Below are positions 16,148 to 26,429 of a stretch of DNA of 64,000 nucleotides, piece after piece. Origin of the DNA: Variovorax boronicumulans (GTDB taxonomy: Bacteria > Pseudomonadota > Gammaproteobacteria > Burkholderiales > Burkholderiaceae_C); NCBI RefSeq assembly GCF_019352895.1, contig NZ_JAAAFX010000008.1:124001-188000 (forward strand). The letters run 5' to 3'. A program made the translations under genes and the position numbers. Under the pieces are notes generated by a model. It searched no databases. It worked only from the letters and a program-made list of their open reading frames with translations, and had not been told where the DNA came from. Position 1 is the stretch's first letter, and every line of letters begins with the position of its first letter.

Positions 16148-16969
16148 TCAGCCACGCGGCGTCTCGACGAAAGCCAGCACCGCCTCCAGCATGCGCCGCA
16201 CATGCGGCTGCACGCCCGCGGCGGCCGCGGGCAGATAGTCGAAGGGCAGCGCCTCCTGCATGTAGCTCGACTGCGTCATCTCCAGCTGCACCGCATGCAC
16301 GTCCTGCGCGGGCTGGCCGTGGTGGCGCGTGATGTAGCCGCCGGTGAAGCGGCCGTTGAGCACGCCGGTGTAGCCCGGCGCGTTCTCCGCGATGCCGCGC
16401 AGCGTCTGCGCGAGCGCGGGGTCGCAGCTCGTGCCCTTGCCGGTGCCCAGGTTCAGGTCGGGCAGCTTGCCTTCGAAGAAGCGTGGCAGCACCGAGCGGA
16501 TCGAATGCGCATCCCACAGCGCGGCGATGCCGTGCTGCGCCTTGATGCGCGCCAGCTCTTCGGTGAGCTTGGCGTGGTACGGGTGCCAGATGGCGTCGCG
16601 GCGCGCGGCGATCTCGGCCTCGTCGGGCCCGTCGTCGGCCGCTGCATAGATCGGCGTGTCGTCGAAGGTGTCGACCGGGCACAGGCCCGTGACGCTCTGG
16701 CCCGGGTAGAGGCTGGCGCCGTCGGGCGCGCGGTTGAGGTCGATCACATAGCGCGAGTGCGTCGCGACCAGCACGGAAGCGCCGAGCGCGTCGGCGAAGT
16801 CGTAGAGGCGCTCGAGGTGCCAGTCGGTGTCGGGCACCTGGCGCGCCTCTTCGGTGAAGCGCGCGGCCAGCGCGGGCGGCACGTGCGTGCCGACATGCGG
16901 CATCGAGATCAGCAAGGGGCGCGCGCCCTGGCGGAAGCGGAAGGCGGGTTCGGTGGTGTGAAAGCTCAT
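16148..16969 (-). CDS. hutG: N-formylglutamate deformylase
   Basis: 273 residues. Hydrolyses N-formyl-L-glutamate to glutamate and formate, the last step of the five-step histidine pathway. Family marks are PLLISMPHVGTHVP, DTDWHLERLYDFADALGA, the metal-site stretch RYVIDLNRAP, ALWDAHSIRSVLPRFFEG and DLNLGTGKGTSC. It is the distal gene of the hut array and overlaps hutF by 4 bp (ATGA), so translation of the two last steps is coupled. Confidence 0.96.
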   Translation of the reverse strand: MSFHTTEPAFRFRQGARPLLISMPHVGTHVPPALAARFTEEARQVPDTDWHLERLYDFADALGASVLVATHSRYVIDLNRAPDGASLYPGQSVTGLCPVDTFDDTPIYAAADDGPDEAEIAARRDAIWHPYHAKLTEELARIKAQHGIAALWDAHSIRSVLPRFFEGKLPDLNLGTGKGTSCDPALAQTLRGIAENAPGYTGVLNGRFTGGYITRHHGQPAQDVHAVQLEMTQSSYMQEALPFDYLPAAAAGVQPHVRRMLEAVLAFVETPRG

Positions 16970-18351
16970 GGCTTGTCCTCCTGAAGCAAATGGCGGCGCG
17001 CGGCCACGAAGCCGGCGGTGGCGCTGTCGTGCAGCGGATGGCGACCGGCCTGCACGCGCGGGCGGCCCGCGACCCAGACCGCATCGATGGCGTTGCTGCG
17101 GTGGCTCGCAAAGACGTGCGACGAGAGCATGGTGGGCGCATCGAGGCTCGCGAGCGCGGGGTGCGCGGCGTCGAGCACGCTGAAATCGGCCTGCTGCCCG
17201 ACCGCGAGGCCGCCCAGCGCACGGCCCGAGGCGCGCGCCCCGCCTTGCACCGCGGCCAGCGTCATGGCCGTGGCCACGTTGGGCTGTGACGGTTCTGCCG
17301 CGACGTTGCGCCGGCGCGTGGCCAGGCGCTGGCTGTATTCGAGCATCAGCAGTTCTTCGGCCGCGCTGACGCAGATGTGGCTGTCGGAACCGATGCCCCA
17401 CACGCCATCCGCCGCGCGCCAGGCGGGCAGGTCGAAGAGGCCGTCGCCGAGGTTGGCCTCGGTGGTCGGGCACAGGCCCGCGACGGCGCCGCTGGCGGCC
17501 GCGCGGCGGTACTCGTCGGCGTCCATGTGGGTGGCATGCACCAGGCACCAGCGCGCGTCGACCGGCGCATGGTCGAGCAGCCAGGCGACCGGGCGCTGTC
17601 CGCTCCAGGCGATGCAGTCGTCGACCTCCTGCGTCTGCTCGGCGATGTGGATGTGCACGGGCGCGCCGGCGTCGATGGCGTCGAGCCCGGCCAGCGCCTC
17701 GCGCAGCGCATCGGGCGGCACCGCGCGCAGCGAGTGCGGTGCCAGGCCGAGGCGCGCGCCCTGGGCGTCGCACAGCGGCTTGAGCTTTTCGAGCAGGCGC
17801 AGCATCGAATCGGTCGAACGGATGAAGCGCCGCTGTCCTTCGTTGGGCGGCTTGGCGCCGAAGCCGCTGGTCTGGTAGAGCACCGGCAGCAAGGTGAGGC
17901 CGATGCCCGCGCGCTGCGCGGCGCGCATCAGCGCGTGCGCGAGTTCGGCATCGTCGGCATAGGGCCGGCCGTCGCCCTGGTGGTGCACGTAGTGGAACTC
18001 GCACACCGACGTGTAGCCCGCTTCGAGCATCTCGACATAGAGCCCGAGCGCGATGGCTTCGAGTTGCGCCGGATCGAGCCGCAGGGCGAAGCGGTACATC
18101 AGCGTGCGCCAGCTCCAGAAGCTGTCACTGGCCTCGGCGCCACGGAACTCTGTGAGGCCGGCGATGCCGCGCTGGAAGGCGTGCGAATGCAGGTTGGGGG
18201 TGCCCGGGATCAGCGGGCCCTTCGTCGTGGGCGTGGCTTCGGTGTCGGGCTCGACGTGGGTCAGTCGGCCCTGGTCGTTCCAGGCCAGGCGGACGTTGCG
18301 GGCCCAGCCGGTGGGGAGCAGGGCGTGGGCTGCGATGAGGGATTGGGTCAT
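16966..18351 (-). CDS. hutF: Formimidoylglutamate deiminase
   Basis: 461 residues of the amidohydrolase superfamily. Converts N-formimidoyl-L-glutamate to N-formyl-L-glutamate plus ammonia. The metal motif H55-x-H57 is in PNLHSHAFQRGIAG; VCEFHYVHH, HIHIAEQ, LVHATHMD and GSDSHI supply the remaining typical motifs. The ATG at 18351 is chosen since the fold begins right after it; upstream lies a repeat, not coding sequence. Presence of hutF with hutG shows the formylglutamate route rather than the direct formamide route. About 139 bp with an inverted repeat separate it from hutI. Confidence 0.95.
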   Translation of the reverse strand: MTQSLIAAHALLPTGWARNVRLAWNDQGRLTHVEPDTEATPTTKGPLIPGTPNLHSHAFQRGIAGLTEFRGAEASDSFWSWRTLMYRFALRLDPAQLEAIALGLYVEMLEAGYTSVCEFHYVHHQGDGRPYADDAELAHALMRAAQRAGIGLTLLPVLYQTSGFGAKPPNEGQRRFIRSTDSMLRLLEKLKPLCDAQGARLGLAPHSLRAVPPDALREALAGLDAIDAGAPVHIHIAEQTQEVDDCIAWSGQRPVAWLLDHAPVDARWCLVHATHMDADEYRRAAASGAVAGLCPTTEANLGDGLFDLPAWRAADGVWGIGSDSHICVSAAEELLMLEYSQRLATRRRNVAAEPSQPNVATAMTLAAVQGGARASGRALGGLAVGQQADFSVLDAAHPALASLDAPTMLSSHVFASHRSNAIDAVWVAGRPRVQAGRHPLHDSATAGFVAARRHLLQEDKP

Positions 18352-18375
18352 GGGTGTCGTTGGAGAAGGACGCCC

Positions 18376-18480
18376 TTCTCCCTCTGGGAGAGGGCAGGGT
18401 GAGGGCATGGGCGGTGGATCGGGCGCAGGTTGTGTGAGGCTGCAGCCCTCACCCCCGCCCTCTCCCAGAGGGAGAGGGGG
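18376..18480. repeat. REP-like inverted repeat pair between hutI and hutF
   Basis: Two copies of a CCCTCTCCC-type element face each other. The left copy (18376-18406) reads TTCTCCCTCTGGGAGAGGGC then AGGGTGAGGGC; the right copy (18445-18480) is its near-perfect reverse complement. Each copy also contains its own small CCCTCTGGGAGAGGG hairpin. Such elements recur between genes in many beta- and gammaproteobacteria. Transcribed, the pair would fold into a long stem between two hut cistrons and could tune mRNA stability. Confidence 0.85.
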
Positions 18481-18490
18481 CAAGACCGGC

Positions 18491-19705
18491 TCACAGCACC
18501 ACCCTCCCCTGCCGCACCACACCACGCACCGGCCGCTGCCCGAACCAGTAGGCCAGTTCCGCGGCTTCATTCAGGTCCCACAGCACGAAGTTCGCCGGCA
18601 CGCCGGCAGCGATCGCGCCATGCGTGTCCTGCAGGCCCAGCGCGCGTGCCGCATGCACCGTGACGCCCGCGATGGCTTCGGGCACCGTCAGGCGGAACAG
18701 CGTGCAGGCCATGTTGGCCATCAGCAGCAGGCTCAGCGCGGGCGAGGTGCCCGGGTTGTGGTCGGTCGAGACGGCCATCGGCACGCCGGCCGCGCGCAAC
18801 GCGGCGATCGGCGGCACCATGGTGTCGCGCAAGGTGTAGAAGGCGCCGGGCAGCAGCACGGCCACGGTGCCGGCGTCGCGCATCGCGTCGATGCCGGCCT
18901 GCGAGAGGTGTTCGATGTGGTCGCAGGACAGCGCGCCGTAGCGCGCGGCCAGCGCCGCACCGCCCATGTCCGACAGCTGTTCGGCATGCAGCTTGACCGG
19001 CAGGCCCAGGGCTTTCGCCGCCTGGAACACGCGCTCGGTTTCTTCCAGCGAGAAGGCGATGCGCTCGCAGAACACGTCGACCGCATCGACCAGGCCTTCG
19101 GCAGCCAGCGCGGGCAGCATCTCGTTGCACACCAGGTCGATGTAGTCGCCACTGCGCCCCGCGTACTCTGGCGGCAAGGCATGGGCGCCGAGGAAGGTGG
19201 TGCGCACCGTCACGCCATGCGCTTCGGCCAGGCGGCGGGCCACGCGCAGCTGCTTGCGCTCGTGGGCCAACGCCAGGCCGTAGCCCGACTTGATCTCGAT
19301 CGCGCACACGCCTTCGGCCAGCAGCGATTGCAGCCGTTGCGATGCGCTCGCGAACAGTTCGTCTTCGCTGGCTTCGCGTGTGGCGCGCACGCTGGAGACG
19401 ATGCCGCCGCCCGCCTTGGCCACTTCTTCATAGCTTGCGCCGGCCAGCCGCATCGCGAACTCGTTGGCGCGCTGGCCGCCGTAGACCAGGTGCGTGTGGC
19501 AATCGACGAGGCCGGGCGTGACCAGCGCGTCGCCGCCGTCGTGTGCAGGCAGCGATGCGAATGCCGCCGGCAGCTCGGCATGCGGGCCGACCCAGCGCAC
19601 GGTCCCTTGTTCCACCACGATGGCGGCCTGCACGCCGGCATCGGAGGCGAGCCGCAGGCCGGTCCACAGGCCGTCGGCCGAAGGCGAGGCATCGAAGGTG
19701 TTCAT
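18491..19705 (-). CDS. hutI: Imidazolonepropionase
   Basis: 404 residues. Hydrolyses 4-imidazolone-5-propanoate to N-formimidoyl-L-glutamate, third step of histidine degradation. The metal motif H70-x-H72 is in PGLVDCHTHLVYGGQRANEF, a hallmark of HutI, with EIKSGYGL, KLHAEQLSDMGG, DHIEHLS and STDHNPGTSPALSLL downstream. The start at 19705 has AGGAG 8 bp upstream; an ATG at 19711 overlaps the hutD stop (ATGA) but sits only 2 bp from that site. Either is possible. Confidence 0.95.
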   Translation of the reverse strand: MNTFDASPSADGLWTGLRLASDAGVQAAIVVEQGTVRWVGPHAELPAAFASLPAHDGGDALVTPGLVDCHTHLVYGGQRANEFAMRLAGASYEEVAKAGGGIVSSVRATREASEDELFASASQRLQSLLAEGVCAIEIKSGYGLALAHERKQLRVARRLAEAHGVTVRTTFLGAHALPPEYAGRSGDYIDLVCNEMLPALAAEGLVDAVDVFCERIAFSLEETERVFQAAKALGLPVKLHAEQLSDMGGAALAARYGALSCDHIEHLSQAGIDAMRDAGTVAVLLPGAFYTLRDTMVPPIAALRAAGVPMAVSTDHNPGTSPALSLLLMANMACTLFRLTVPEAIAGVTVHAARALGLQDTHGAIAAGVPANFVLWDLNEAAELAYWFGQRPVRGVVRQGRVVL

Positions 19706-19707
19706 CG

Positions 19708-20289
19708 TCATGTCTCCTGGGATTTCATATGGAAGCGCACGGCGACGAGGCGTGCGTCGTCGTCGCTGGGTGTCAGTGCCCACGCCATCGCGACATCGGC
19801 CCACCAGAGCCCTTCGCCAACAGACAGTGTCTGGTCGCCCGCCCGCCATTGGCCGTGCAGGCTCATCAGCAAGCCGCCGGATGCAACAGGCAGCGATTGC
19901 GCATCGGCCAGGACGCGAACGTCTGCGCGACAGCGCGCACGCCGGCTCATCACGTTGAAGTCGTGCGATGCGCTGCCCAGCAGCGTGCAATCGAGTGCGA
20001 CGTCGCCACTGAAGGCAAAGGGTGCGAAGGGTGTGTCGAGCCGGTGGTCGAGGCCGCCCTCGGCCGCACGCAACTGCACGCCGTCGCCCTCGAGCAGCAT
20101 GATCGTGCGGTCCACGCCCGCGAACACCGAGAAGGGGCCGCTGGCGGCGATGGTCGCGATGCTCACGCGCCAGTCGAAGGCCTCGATCCCGGCGCCCGGC
20201 GGCCAGCTCGCGATCTCGCGTGTGCTGCCGCCGCCGTTCTTCCAGGGTGTGGGCCGGAGTTGCGCGCGCGAGAAGCGTTGCATGGGCAT
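19708..20289 (-). CDS. hutD: HutD-family protein
   Basis: 193 residues of the HutD family, cupin-like proteins encoded in hut operons that are thought to limit hut activity or bind formylated intermediates such as formylglutamate. Marks are the N-terminal TPWKNGGGSTREIASWP, DWRVSIATIAASGPFSVFAGVDR, and PFAFSGD with DFNVMSRR later. It lies 10 bp after hutU and its stop touches the hutI start region, so it is part of the same transcript. No good ribosome binding site is seen at the ATG; a second ATG follows at 20283. Confidence 0.9.
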   Translation of the reverse strand: MPMQRFSRAQLRPTPWKNGGGSTREIASWPPGAGIEAFDWRVSIATIAASGPFSVFAGVDRTIMLLEGDGVQLRAAEGGLDHRLDTPFAPFAFSGDVALDCTLLGSASHDFNVMSRRARCRADVRVLADAQSLPVASGGLLMSLHGQWRAGDQTLSVGEGLWWADVAMAWALTPSDDDARLVAVRFHMKSQET

Positions 20290-20299
20290 GGCGTCGCGC

Positions 20300-22012
<1,713 letters not shown>

Positions 22013-22035
22013 GGTTCGGTTCTCCTCAACTGCGA

Positions 22036-23607
22036 CTAGGCGGCAATGGCGTTGGACGAATGGCTGGGCAGGCAGGCCAGCAGGGCGGACGGCAGATCGG
22101 CGGCCAGCGCCCACTGGCGCATCGCCTCGATGTCGGGTGCGAGGTAGCGGTCGCGCTCGAGGAAGGCGACCTGGGTGCGGATCCTGGCGAATTCGGCTTC
22201 GACGAGCGGAGAACTCTTCAGGCCGCCGCCGCGCTTGAGCTCGATACCCTGGGCAGCGCACATGGCTTCGATGCCGACAACCACGGCCGTGTTGTCCACC
22301 ATGTCGCCGAGCCGGCGCGCCGCGAAGGTCGCCATCGACACATGGTCTTCCTGGTTGGCCGAGGTGGGCAGGCTGTCGACGCTGGCCGGGTGCGCGAGCG
22401 ACTTGTTCTCGGATGCGAGCGCGGCGGCCGTGACCTGCGCGATCATGAAGCCGGAGTTGAGGCCCCCGTCGTGCACCAGGAAGGGCGGCAGGCCCGACAG
22501 GCCGGTGTCGAGCAGCAGCGCGATCCGGCGCTCGCTGATCGCACCGATCTCGCTCACCGCCAGCGCGATGATGTCGGCCGCGAAGGCCACGGGCTCGGCG
22601 TGGAAGTTGCCGCCCGAGATGACTTCACCGGTGTCGGTGAAGACCAGCGGGTTGTCCGAGGCCGCATTGGCCTCGATCACCAGCACGCGCGCCGCATGCG
22701 CGAGGTTGTCGAGGCAGGCGCCCATGACCTGCGGGATGCAGCGGATGGAATAGGGGTCCTGCACGCGGCCGCAATCGGCATGCGACGGCACGATCTCGCT
22801 GCCCTCGAGCAGTTCGCGCACGGCCGCGGCCACCGCGATCTGGCCAGGCTGGCCGCGTGCCGCATGGATGCGCGCATCGAAGGGCTTGATCGAACCCTGG
22901 ATGGCTTCGAGCGACAGCGCACCCGACATCAATGCCGAAGCGAACACGTTCTCGGCGCCGAACAGGCCCGCCAGCGCCAGCCCGGTCGACACCTGCGTGC
23001 CGTTGAGCAGCGCCAGGCCTTCCTTGGGGCCGAGCACGAAGGGTTCGAGGCCGATGCTGCGCATCGCCTCGGCGCCACTGATCACACGCCCGTCGGCCAT
23101 GGTGGCCTGGCCTTCGCCGATCAGCACGCAGGCCAGGTGCGCTAGCGGTGCGAGGTCGCCGGAGGCGCCGACCGAGCCCTTGGCGGGGATGGCCGGCGTG
23201 ATGCCGGCGTTGAACAGCGCGATGAGCGCATGCACCAGTGCGGGCCGCACGCCCGAGTAGCCGCGCGCCAGGCTCATGGCCTTGGCCACGATGACCAGCC
23301 GCACCACCGCGGACGACAGCAGCGCGCCCGTGCCCACGCTGTGCGAGAGCACGAGGTTGCGCTGCAGCTCGGCCAGATGGTCGTTGCCGATGCGGGTGCT
23401 CGCAAGCTTGCCGAAGCCGGTGTTGATGCCGTAGACGACCTCGCCGCCGGCCACGATGTCGTGCACGGTCTGGTGCGCGCGGTCGAGCGCGGGGATCAGC
23501 TCGTCGGCCAGCGCGAGCCGGACTGCACCGGCATGCACACGGCGCAGATCGGCCAGGCCCAGGGGTTGGGACGCCAGCGTCAAGGTCGAAAGGGAAGGCT
23601 TTGTCAT
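22036..23607 (-). CDS. hutH: Histidine ammonia-lyase (histidase)
   Basis: 523 residues. Deaminates L-histidine to urocanate. The A148-S149-G150 tripeptide in GSVGASGDLAPLAH forms the MIO cofactor; the N-terminal VYGINTGFGKLAS and the C-terminal QEDHVSMATFAARRL are also family marks. It is the first enzyme gene downstream of hutC, with 94 bp between them holding a TATATACA-type palindrome. The start has AGCTAAACC upstream, a weak ribosome site. Confidence 0.97.
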   Translation of the reverse strand: MTKPSLSTLTLASQPLGLADLRRVHAGAVRLALADELIPALDRAHQTVHDIVAGGEVVYGINTGFGKLASTRIGNDHLAELQRNLVLSHSVGTGALLSSAVVRLVIVAKAMSLARGYSGVRPALVHALIALFNAGITPAIPAKGSVGASGDLAPLAHLACVLIGEGQATMADGRVISGAEAMRSIGLEPFVLGPKEGLALLNGTQVSTGLALAGLFGAENVFASALMSGALSLEAIQGSIKPFDARIHAARGQPGQIAVAAAVRELLEGSEIVPSHADCGRVQDPYSIRCIPQVMGACLDNLAHAARVLVIEANAASDNPLVFTDTGEVISGGNFHAEPVAFAADIIALAVSEIGAISERRIALLLDTGLSGLPPFLVHDGGLNSGFMIAQVTAAALASENKSLAHPASVDSLPTSANQEDHVSMATFAARRLGDMVDNTAVVVGIEAMCAAQGIELKRGGGLKSSPLVEAEFARIRTQVAFLERDRYLAPDIEAMRQWALAADLPSALLACLPSHSSNAIAA

Positions 23608-23621
23608 GGTTTAGCTCTAGA

Positions 23622-23635
23622 CAGGTATATACAAG
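23622..23635. promoter_or_regulatory. Candidate HutC operator before hutH
   Basis: CAGGTATATACAAG, read on the other strand CTTGTATATACCTG, is a near-palindrome like the TGTATATACA sites of HutC regulators. A TCTAGACA half-site (23616-23623) abuts it. It lies 15 bp upstream of hutH and just after hutC. Repression here would be relieved by urocanate, the known HutC inducer. Confidence 0.65.
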
Positions 23636-23701
23636 TCAGGACGAAGTATGGCGCAAGTCGAGACGCACGTCGAGCGCGTGCGTCTCGCCGAAGCCGCTTT
23701 T

Positions 23702-24514
23702 TTACTCTTGGTCGGGCCCCGGCCGGAAGCGGCTGCCCAGGCGATAGCGCGAGGCCGGGTGCAGGCAGCGCACCCAGGTGATCGGCACCTCTTGGGACCA
23801 GGTCCGGCGGGTCAGCTGCAGGCAAGGCTCTTCGACCGCCATCTCGAGCCGCCGCGCCTGATCGGCCGTCGGCAGCACGGCATCGACCAAGTGCTCGACC
23901 TGGTCCACCGGCACGTGCGCCACCAGGTATTCGCTGGGGGTGGTTCGCGTGAAGTCCTGGTCGAGAAACTCCGGCGCCATCTTGGGATTGACGTAGCGGT
24001 CCTCGAACTGGACCGGCACCTCGTTCTCCAGGTGGATGCACAGCACGTGGAACACCGACTGGCCCGGCAGCAGGCCCAGCCAGGCGGCGATGTCCGGCGG
24101 CGCGGACACGCGCTCCTGCAGCAGGCAATGGCAGCTGTAGTCGTGGCCGCGGGCACGGATCTCGTTGGCGATGTTGGCGATCTGCAGCAGGGTCGACTGC
24201 GGCTTGGCCTCGGCGACGAAGGTGCCGACGCCCGCGACGCGCACGATCCGGCCGTTGCCGGCCAGTTCGCGCAACGCCTTGTTCACCGTCATGCGCGAGA
24301 CGCCGAACTGCGCAACCAGCTCGTGCTCGGAAGGCAGCCGATGCCCCGTGGCCCAGGTGCCATCGAGGATCTTCTGCGTCACGTAGGCCTTGATCTGTTC
24401 GTGCAGCGTCGTCGCGCCGCCGCTCGTCAGCTGGCCACCGGTGGCCACCGCCGGCACCGCACCATGGCGCGCGCGGACAGCGGTCTTGGAGTTGACTCCG
24501 GCACGTGCGTTCAT
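23702..24514 (-). CDS. hutC: Histidine utilisation repressor, GntR/HutC family
   Basis: 270 residues. A winged helix-turn-helix (about 36-102; LPSEHELVAQFGVSRMTVNKAL) is followed by a UTRA effector domain (about 120-262) with LLPGQSVFHVLCIHLEN, VQFEDRYVNP and PSEYLVAHVPVDQVEHLVDAVLP, the last typical of HutC. HutC represses hut genes and binds urocanate. The ATG at 24514 lies 4 bp after the ABC ATPase stop, so hutC is co-transcribed with the transporter upstream and is probably autoregulated. An N-terminal tail of about 35 residues precedes the DNA-binding domain. Confidence 0.94.
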   Translation of the reverse strand: MNARAGVNSKTAVRARHGAVPAVATGGQLTSGGATTLHEQIKAYVTQKILDGTWATGHRLPSEHELVAQFGVSRMTVNKALRELAGNGRIVRVAGVGTFVAEAKPQSTLLQIANIANEIRARGHDYSCHCLLQERVSAPPDIAAWLGLLPGQSVFHVLCIHLENEVPVQFEDRYVNPKMAPEFLDQDFTRTTPSEYLVAHVPVDQVEHLVDAVLPTADQARRLEMAVEEPCLQLTRRTWSQEVPITWVRCLHPASRYRLGSRFRPGPDQE

Positions 24515-24518
24515 GGCG

Positions 24519-25262
24519 TCAGATGCGCTTGGCTTCGCGGATGCTGCGGAGGAACCCGCGCGTGCGTTCACGCTGGGGGTCGCCAAAGATCTGTTCCGGG
24601 GGGCCTTCTTCATAGACCGAACCATCGCACAGAAAACACACCTTGGAAGAGACCTCGCGCGCAAATCCCATTTCATGGGTCGCGAGCAGCATGGTCATGC
24701 CTTCCTGCGCGAGGTCGCGCACGATGTTCAGCACCTCGGACACCAGTTCCGGATCGAGCGCCGAGGTGATCTCGTCGAGCAACAGCACCATCGGGTCCAT
24801 GGCCAGCGCACGCACGATGGCCACGCGCTGCTGTTGCCCGCCCGACATGCGGTCCGGGTACTCCTTGGCCTTGTGCGCCAGGCCGATGCGCTTGAGCAGC
24901 GTCATGGCGCGCTCCTCGGCCGCTTCGCGGGGCTGCTTGAGCACCTGGATCGGTGCCAGCGTCACGTTCTCCAGCACCGTCATGTGGGGGAACAGGTTGT
25001 AGCCCTGGAACACGATGCCGATTTGCCGGCGCAGCGCGTCGACGTCGACGCCCGGGCCGGTGATGCGGTCGCCGTGCACGAGGATCTCGCCGCTGTGGAT
25101 CGGCTCGAGCCCGTTGATGCAGCGCAGGAGCGTGGACTTGCCCGAGCCCGAAGGGCCGATCAGGCTCACGACCTGGTGCTGCTCGACGGACATGGAGAGG
25201 CCGTTGATCACAGGCACGTCGCCGTAGGACTTGGAGATGTCCCGGATTTCAATGAACGACAT
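24519..25262 (-). CDS. Polar amino acid ABC transporter ATP-binding protein
   Basis: 247 residues with all motifs of the HisP/GlnQ group: Walker A GPSGSGKST, Q-loop FQGYNLFPHMTVLENV, signature MSGGQQQRVAIVRAL, Walker B VLLLDEITSALDPELV and the switch His in LATHEMGFAREV. The DEITSALDPEL form, with Ile-Thr in place of Pro-Thr, is a natural variant in this family. Follows the permease by 14 bp and precedes hutC by 4 bp. Context points to uptake of histidine, urocanate or a related imidazole. Confidence 0.94.
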   Translation of the reverse strand: MSFIEIRDISKSYGDVPVINGLSMSVEQHQVVSLIGPSGSGKSTLLRCINGLEPIHSGEILVHGDRITGPGVDVDALRRQIGIVFQGYNLFPHMTVLENVTLAPIQVLKQPREAAEERAMTLLKRIGLAHKAKEYPDRMSGGQQQRVAIVRALAMDPMVLLLDEITSALDPELVSEVLNIVRDLAQEGMTMLLATHEMGFAREVSSKVCFLCDGSVYEEGPPEQIFGDPQRERTRGFLRSIREAKRI

Positions 25263-25276
25263 TTCGATTTCTTTCC

Positions 25277-26416
25277 TCAAGCGCCGCCGGCACGCATGCG
25301 GGCCCGGTCGCGTCGCATCATGCGTTCGACGAATCGCGTCTGCGGGATCGAGATGGCGATGAACAGCAACGCCACCGTCGTCACGGCCGACAGGTTGTAG
25401 TAGTTGGACGCGATCAGCATCGACTGGTTGAAGGAGTCGATCACGCCGACGACATTGACCAGCGCGGTGTCCTTCTGCAGTGCGATGAACGCATTGAGCA
25501 GCGGCGGGATGATCTGGCGCACGCCCTGCGGCACGACCACGAAGCGCAGCGTCTGCATGTGGGACAGCCCCAGCGAACGCGCCGCCGCGGTCTGGCTCCA
25601 GTGGATGCTCAGGATGCCCGCGCGGTAGATCTCGGCCACATAGGCGCCGACCGTCAGCGTGAGCGCGATCACCACATAGGTGGTCAGCGACAGGTCCTTG
25701 AGGATCGGCACGCCGGTCAGCGGAATGCCGAAGCCGATCAGGTAGATCACCAGCACCGCAGGCATCGAGCGGAACACGTCGATGTACGTGGTCGCCATCA
25801 TGCGCAGCGGCTTGCCCGCGGCGCCCGGGGCGAAGGTCGCGAGCGCCACGATCAGGCCCCAGACCAGCACCAGCACTTCGGCGATCAGGAAGATCTTGAC
25901 GTTGACCCAGAAGGCGCTGAGCACCAGCGGGAAGGTCTTGGTGATCAGCGGCACCAGGAAGAAGGTCTTCGCCACCGCCTGGTTGTTGGCCAGCAGGAAC
26001 TGGAAGGCCAGCACCACGATCAGCTGGGCCATCGTATAGCCGATGGCGATCCAGCTCAGGTCGCGCGCCTCCGAGCGCGCCACGCGCCCGGCGACCATGT
26101 CCTTGGCCGCGGCGGCGCGGCGCACCGCACTGCAGCGGCCGAAGGCCTTGGCCAGCGGCCACACGACCACCACCGACGCCACGGCCAGGAGCACCGCGAC
26201 GAGGTCGATCCAGAAGCCGCCGAACGCGTTGCCGAGCAGCGCGTTGCGGGCCGAGACGATCGTGTACCAGCTCGCGGCCACCGCGATCGCCACGACGACC
26301 AGCGCGGTGAACCACAGGACCCTGGGCGCGGCCGGAGGGCCGCCGATGTTCAGGCGCCGCCCTTGCTCGGACGGCCCGCCCGTCGCGCCGACGGCGCGAG
26401 GTGTTGCATTGCTCAT
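25277..26416 (-). CDS. Polar amino acid ABC transporter permease with extended N-terminus
   Basis: 379 residues, well above the roughly 220 of HisQ/HisM proteins. The C-terminal part carries the family motif: GAYVAEIYRAGILSIHWSQTAAARSLGLSHMQTLRFVVVPQ with the EAA loop, and LQKDTALVNVVGV. The N-terminal 130 residues add at least two membrane segments (VLWFTALVVVAIAVAASWY and FWIDLVAVLLAVASVVVVW). Only one permease gene is present, so it may act as a homodimer. Between binding protein (13 bp) and ATPase (14 bp) genes. Confidence 0.92.
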   Translation of the reverse strand: MSNATPRAVGATGGPSEQGRRLNIGGPPAAPRVLWFTALVVVAIAVAASWYTIVSARNALLGNAFGGFWIDLVAVLLAVASVVVVWPLAKAFGRCSAVRRAAAAKDMVAGRVARSEARDLSWIAIGYTMAQLIVVLAFQFLLANNQAVAKTFFLVPLITKTFPLVLSAFWVNVKIFLIAEVLVLVWGLIVALATFAPGAAGKPLRMMATTYIDVFRSMPAVLVIYLIGFGIPLTGVPILKDLSLTTYVVIALTLTVGAYVAEIYRAGILSIHWSQTAAARSLGLSHMQTLRFVVVPQGVRQIIPPLLNAFIALQKDTALVNVVGVIDSFNQSMLIASNYYNLSAVTTVALLFIAISIPQTRFVERMMRRDRARMRAGGA

Positions 26417-26429
26417 GCTATGGACGTGC

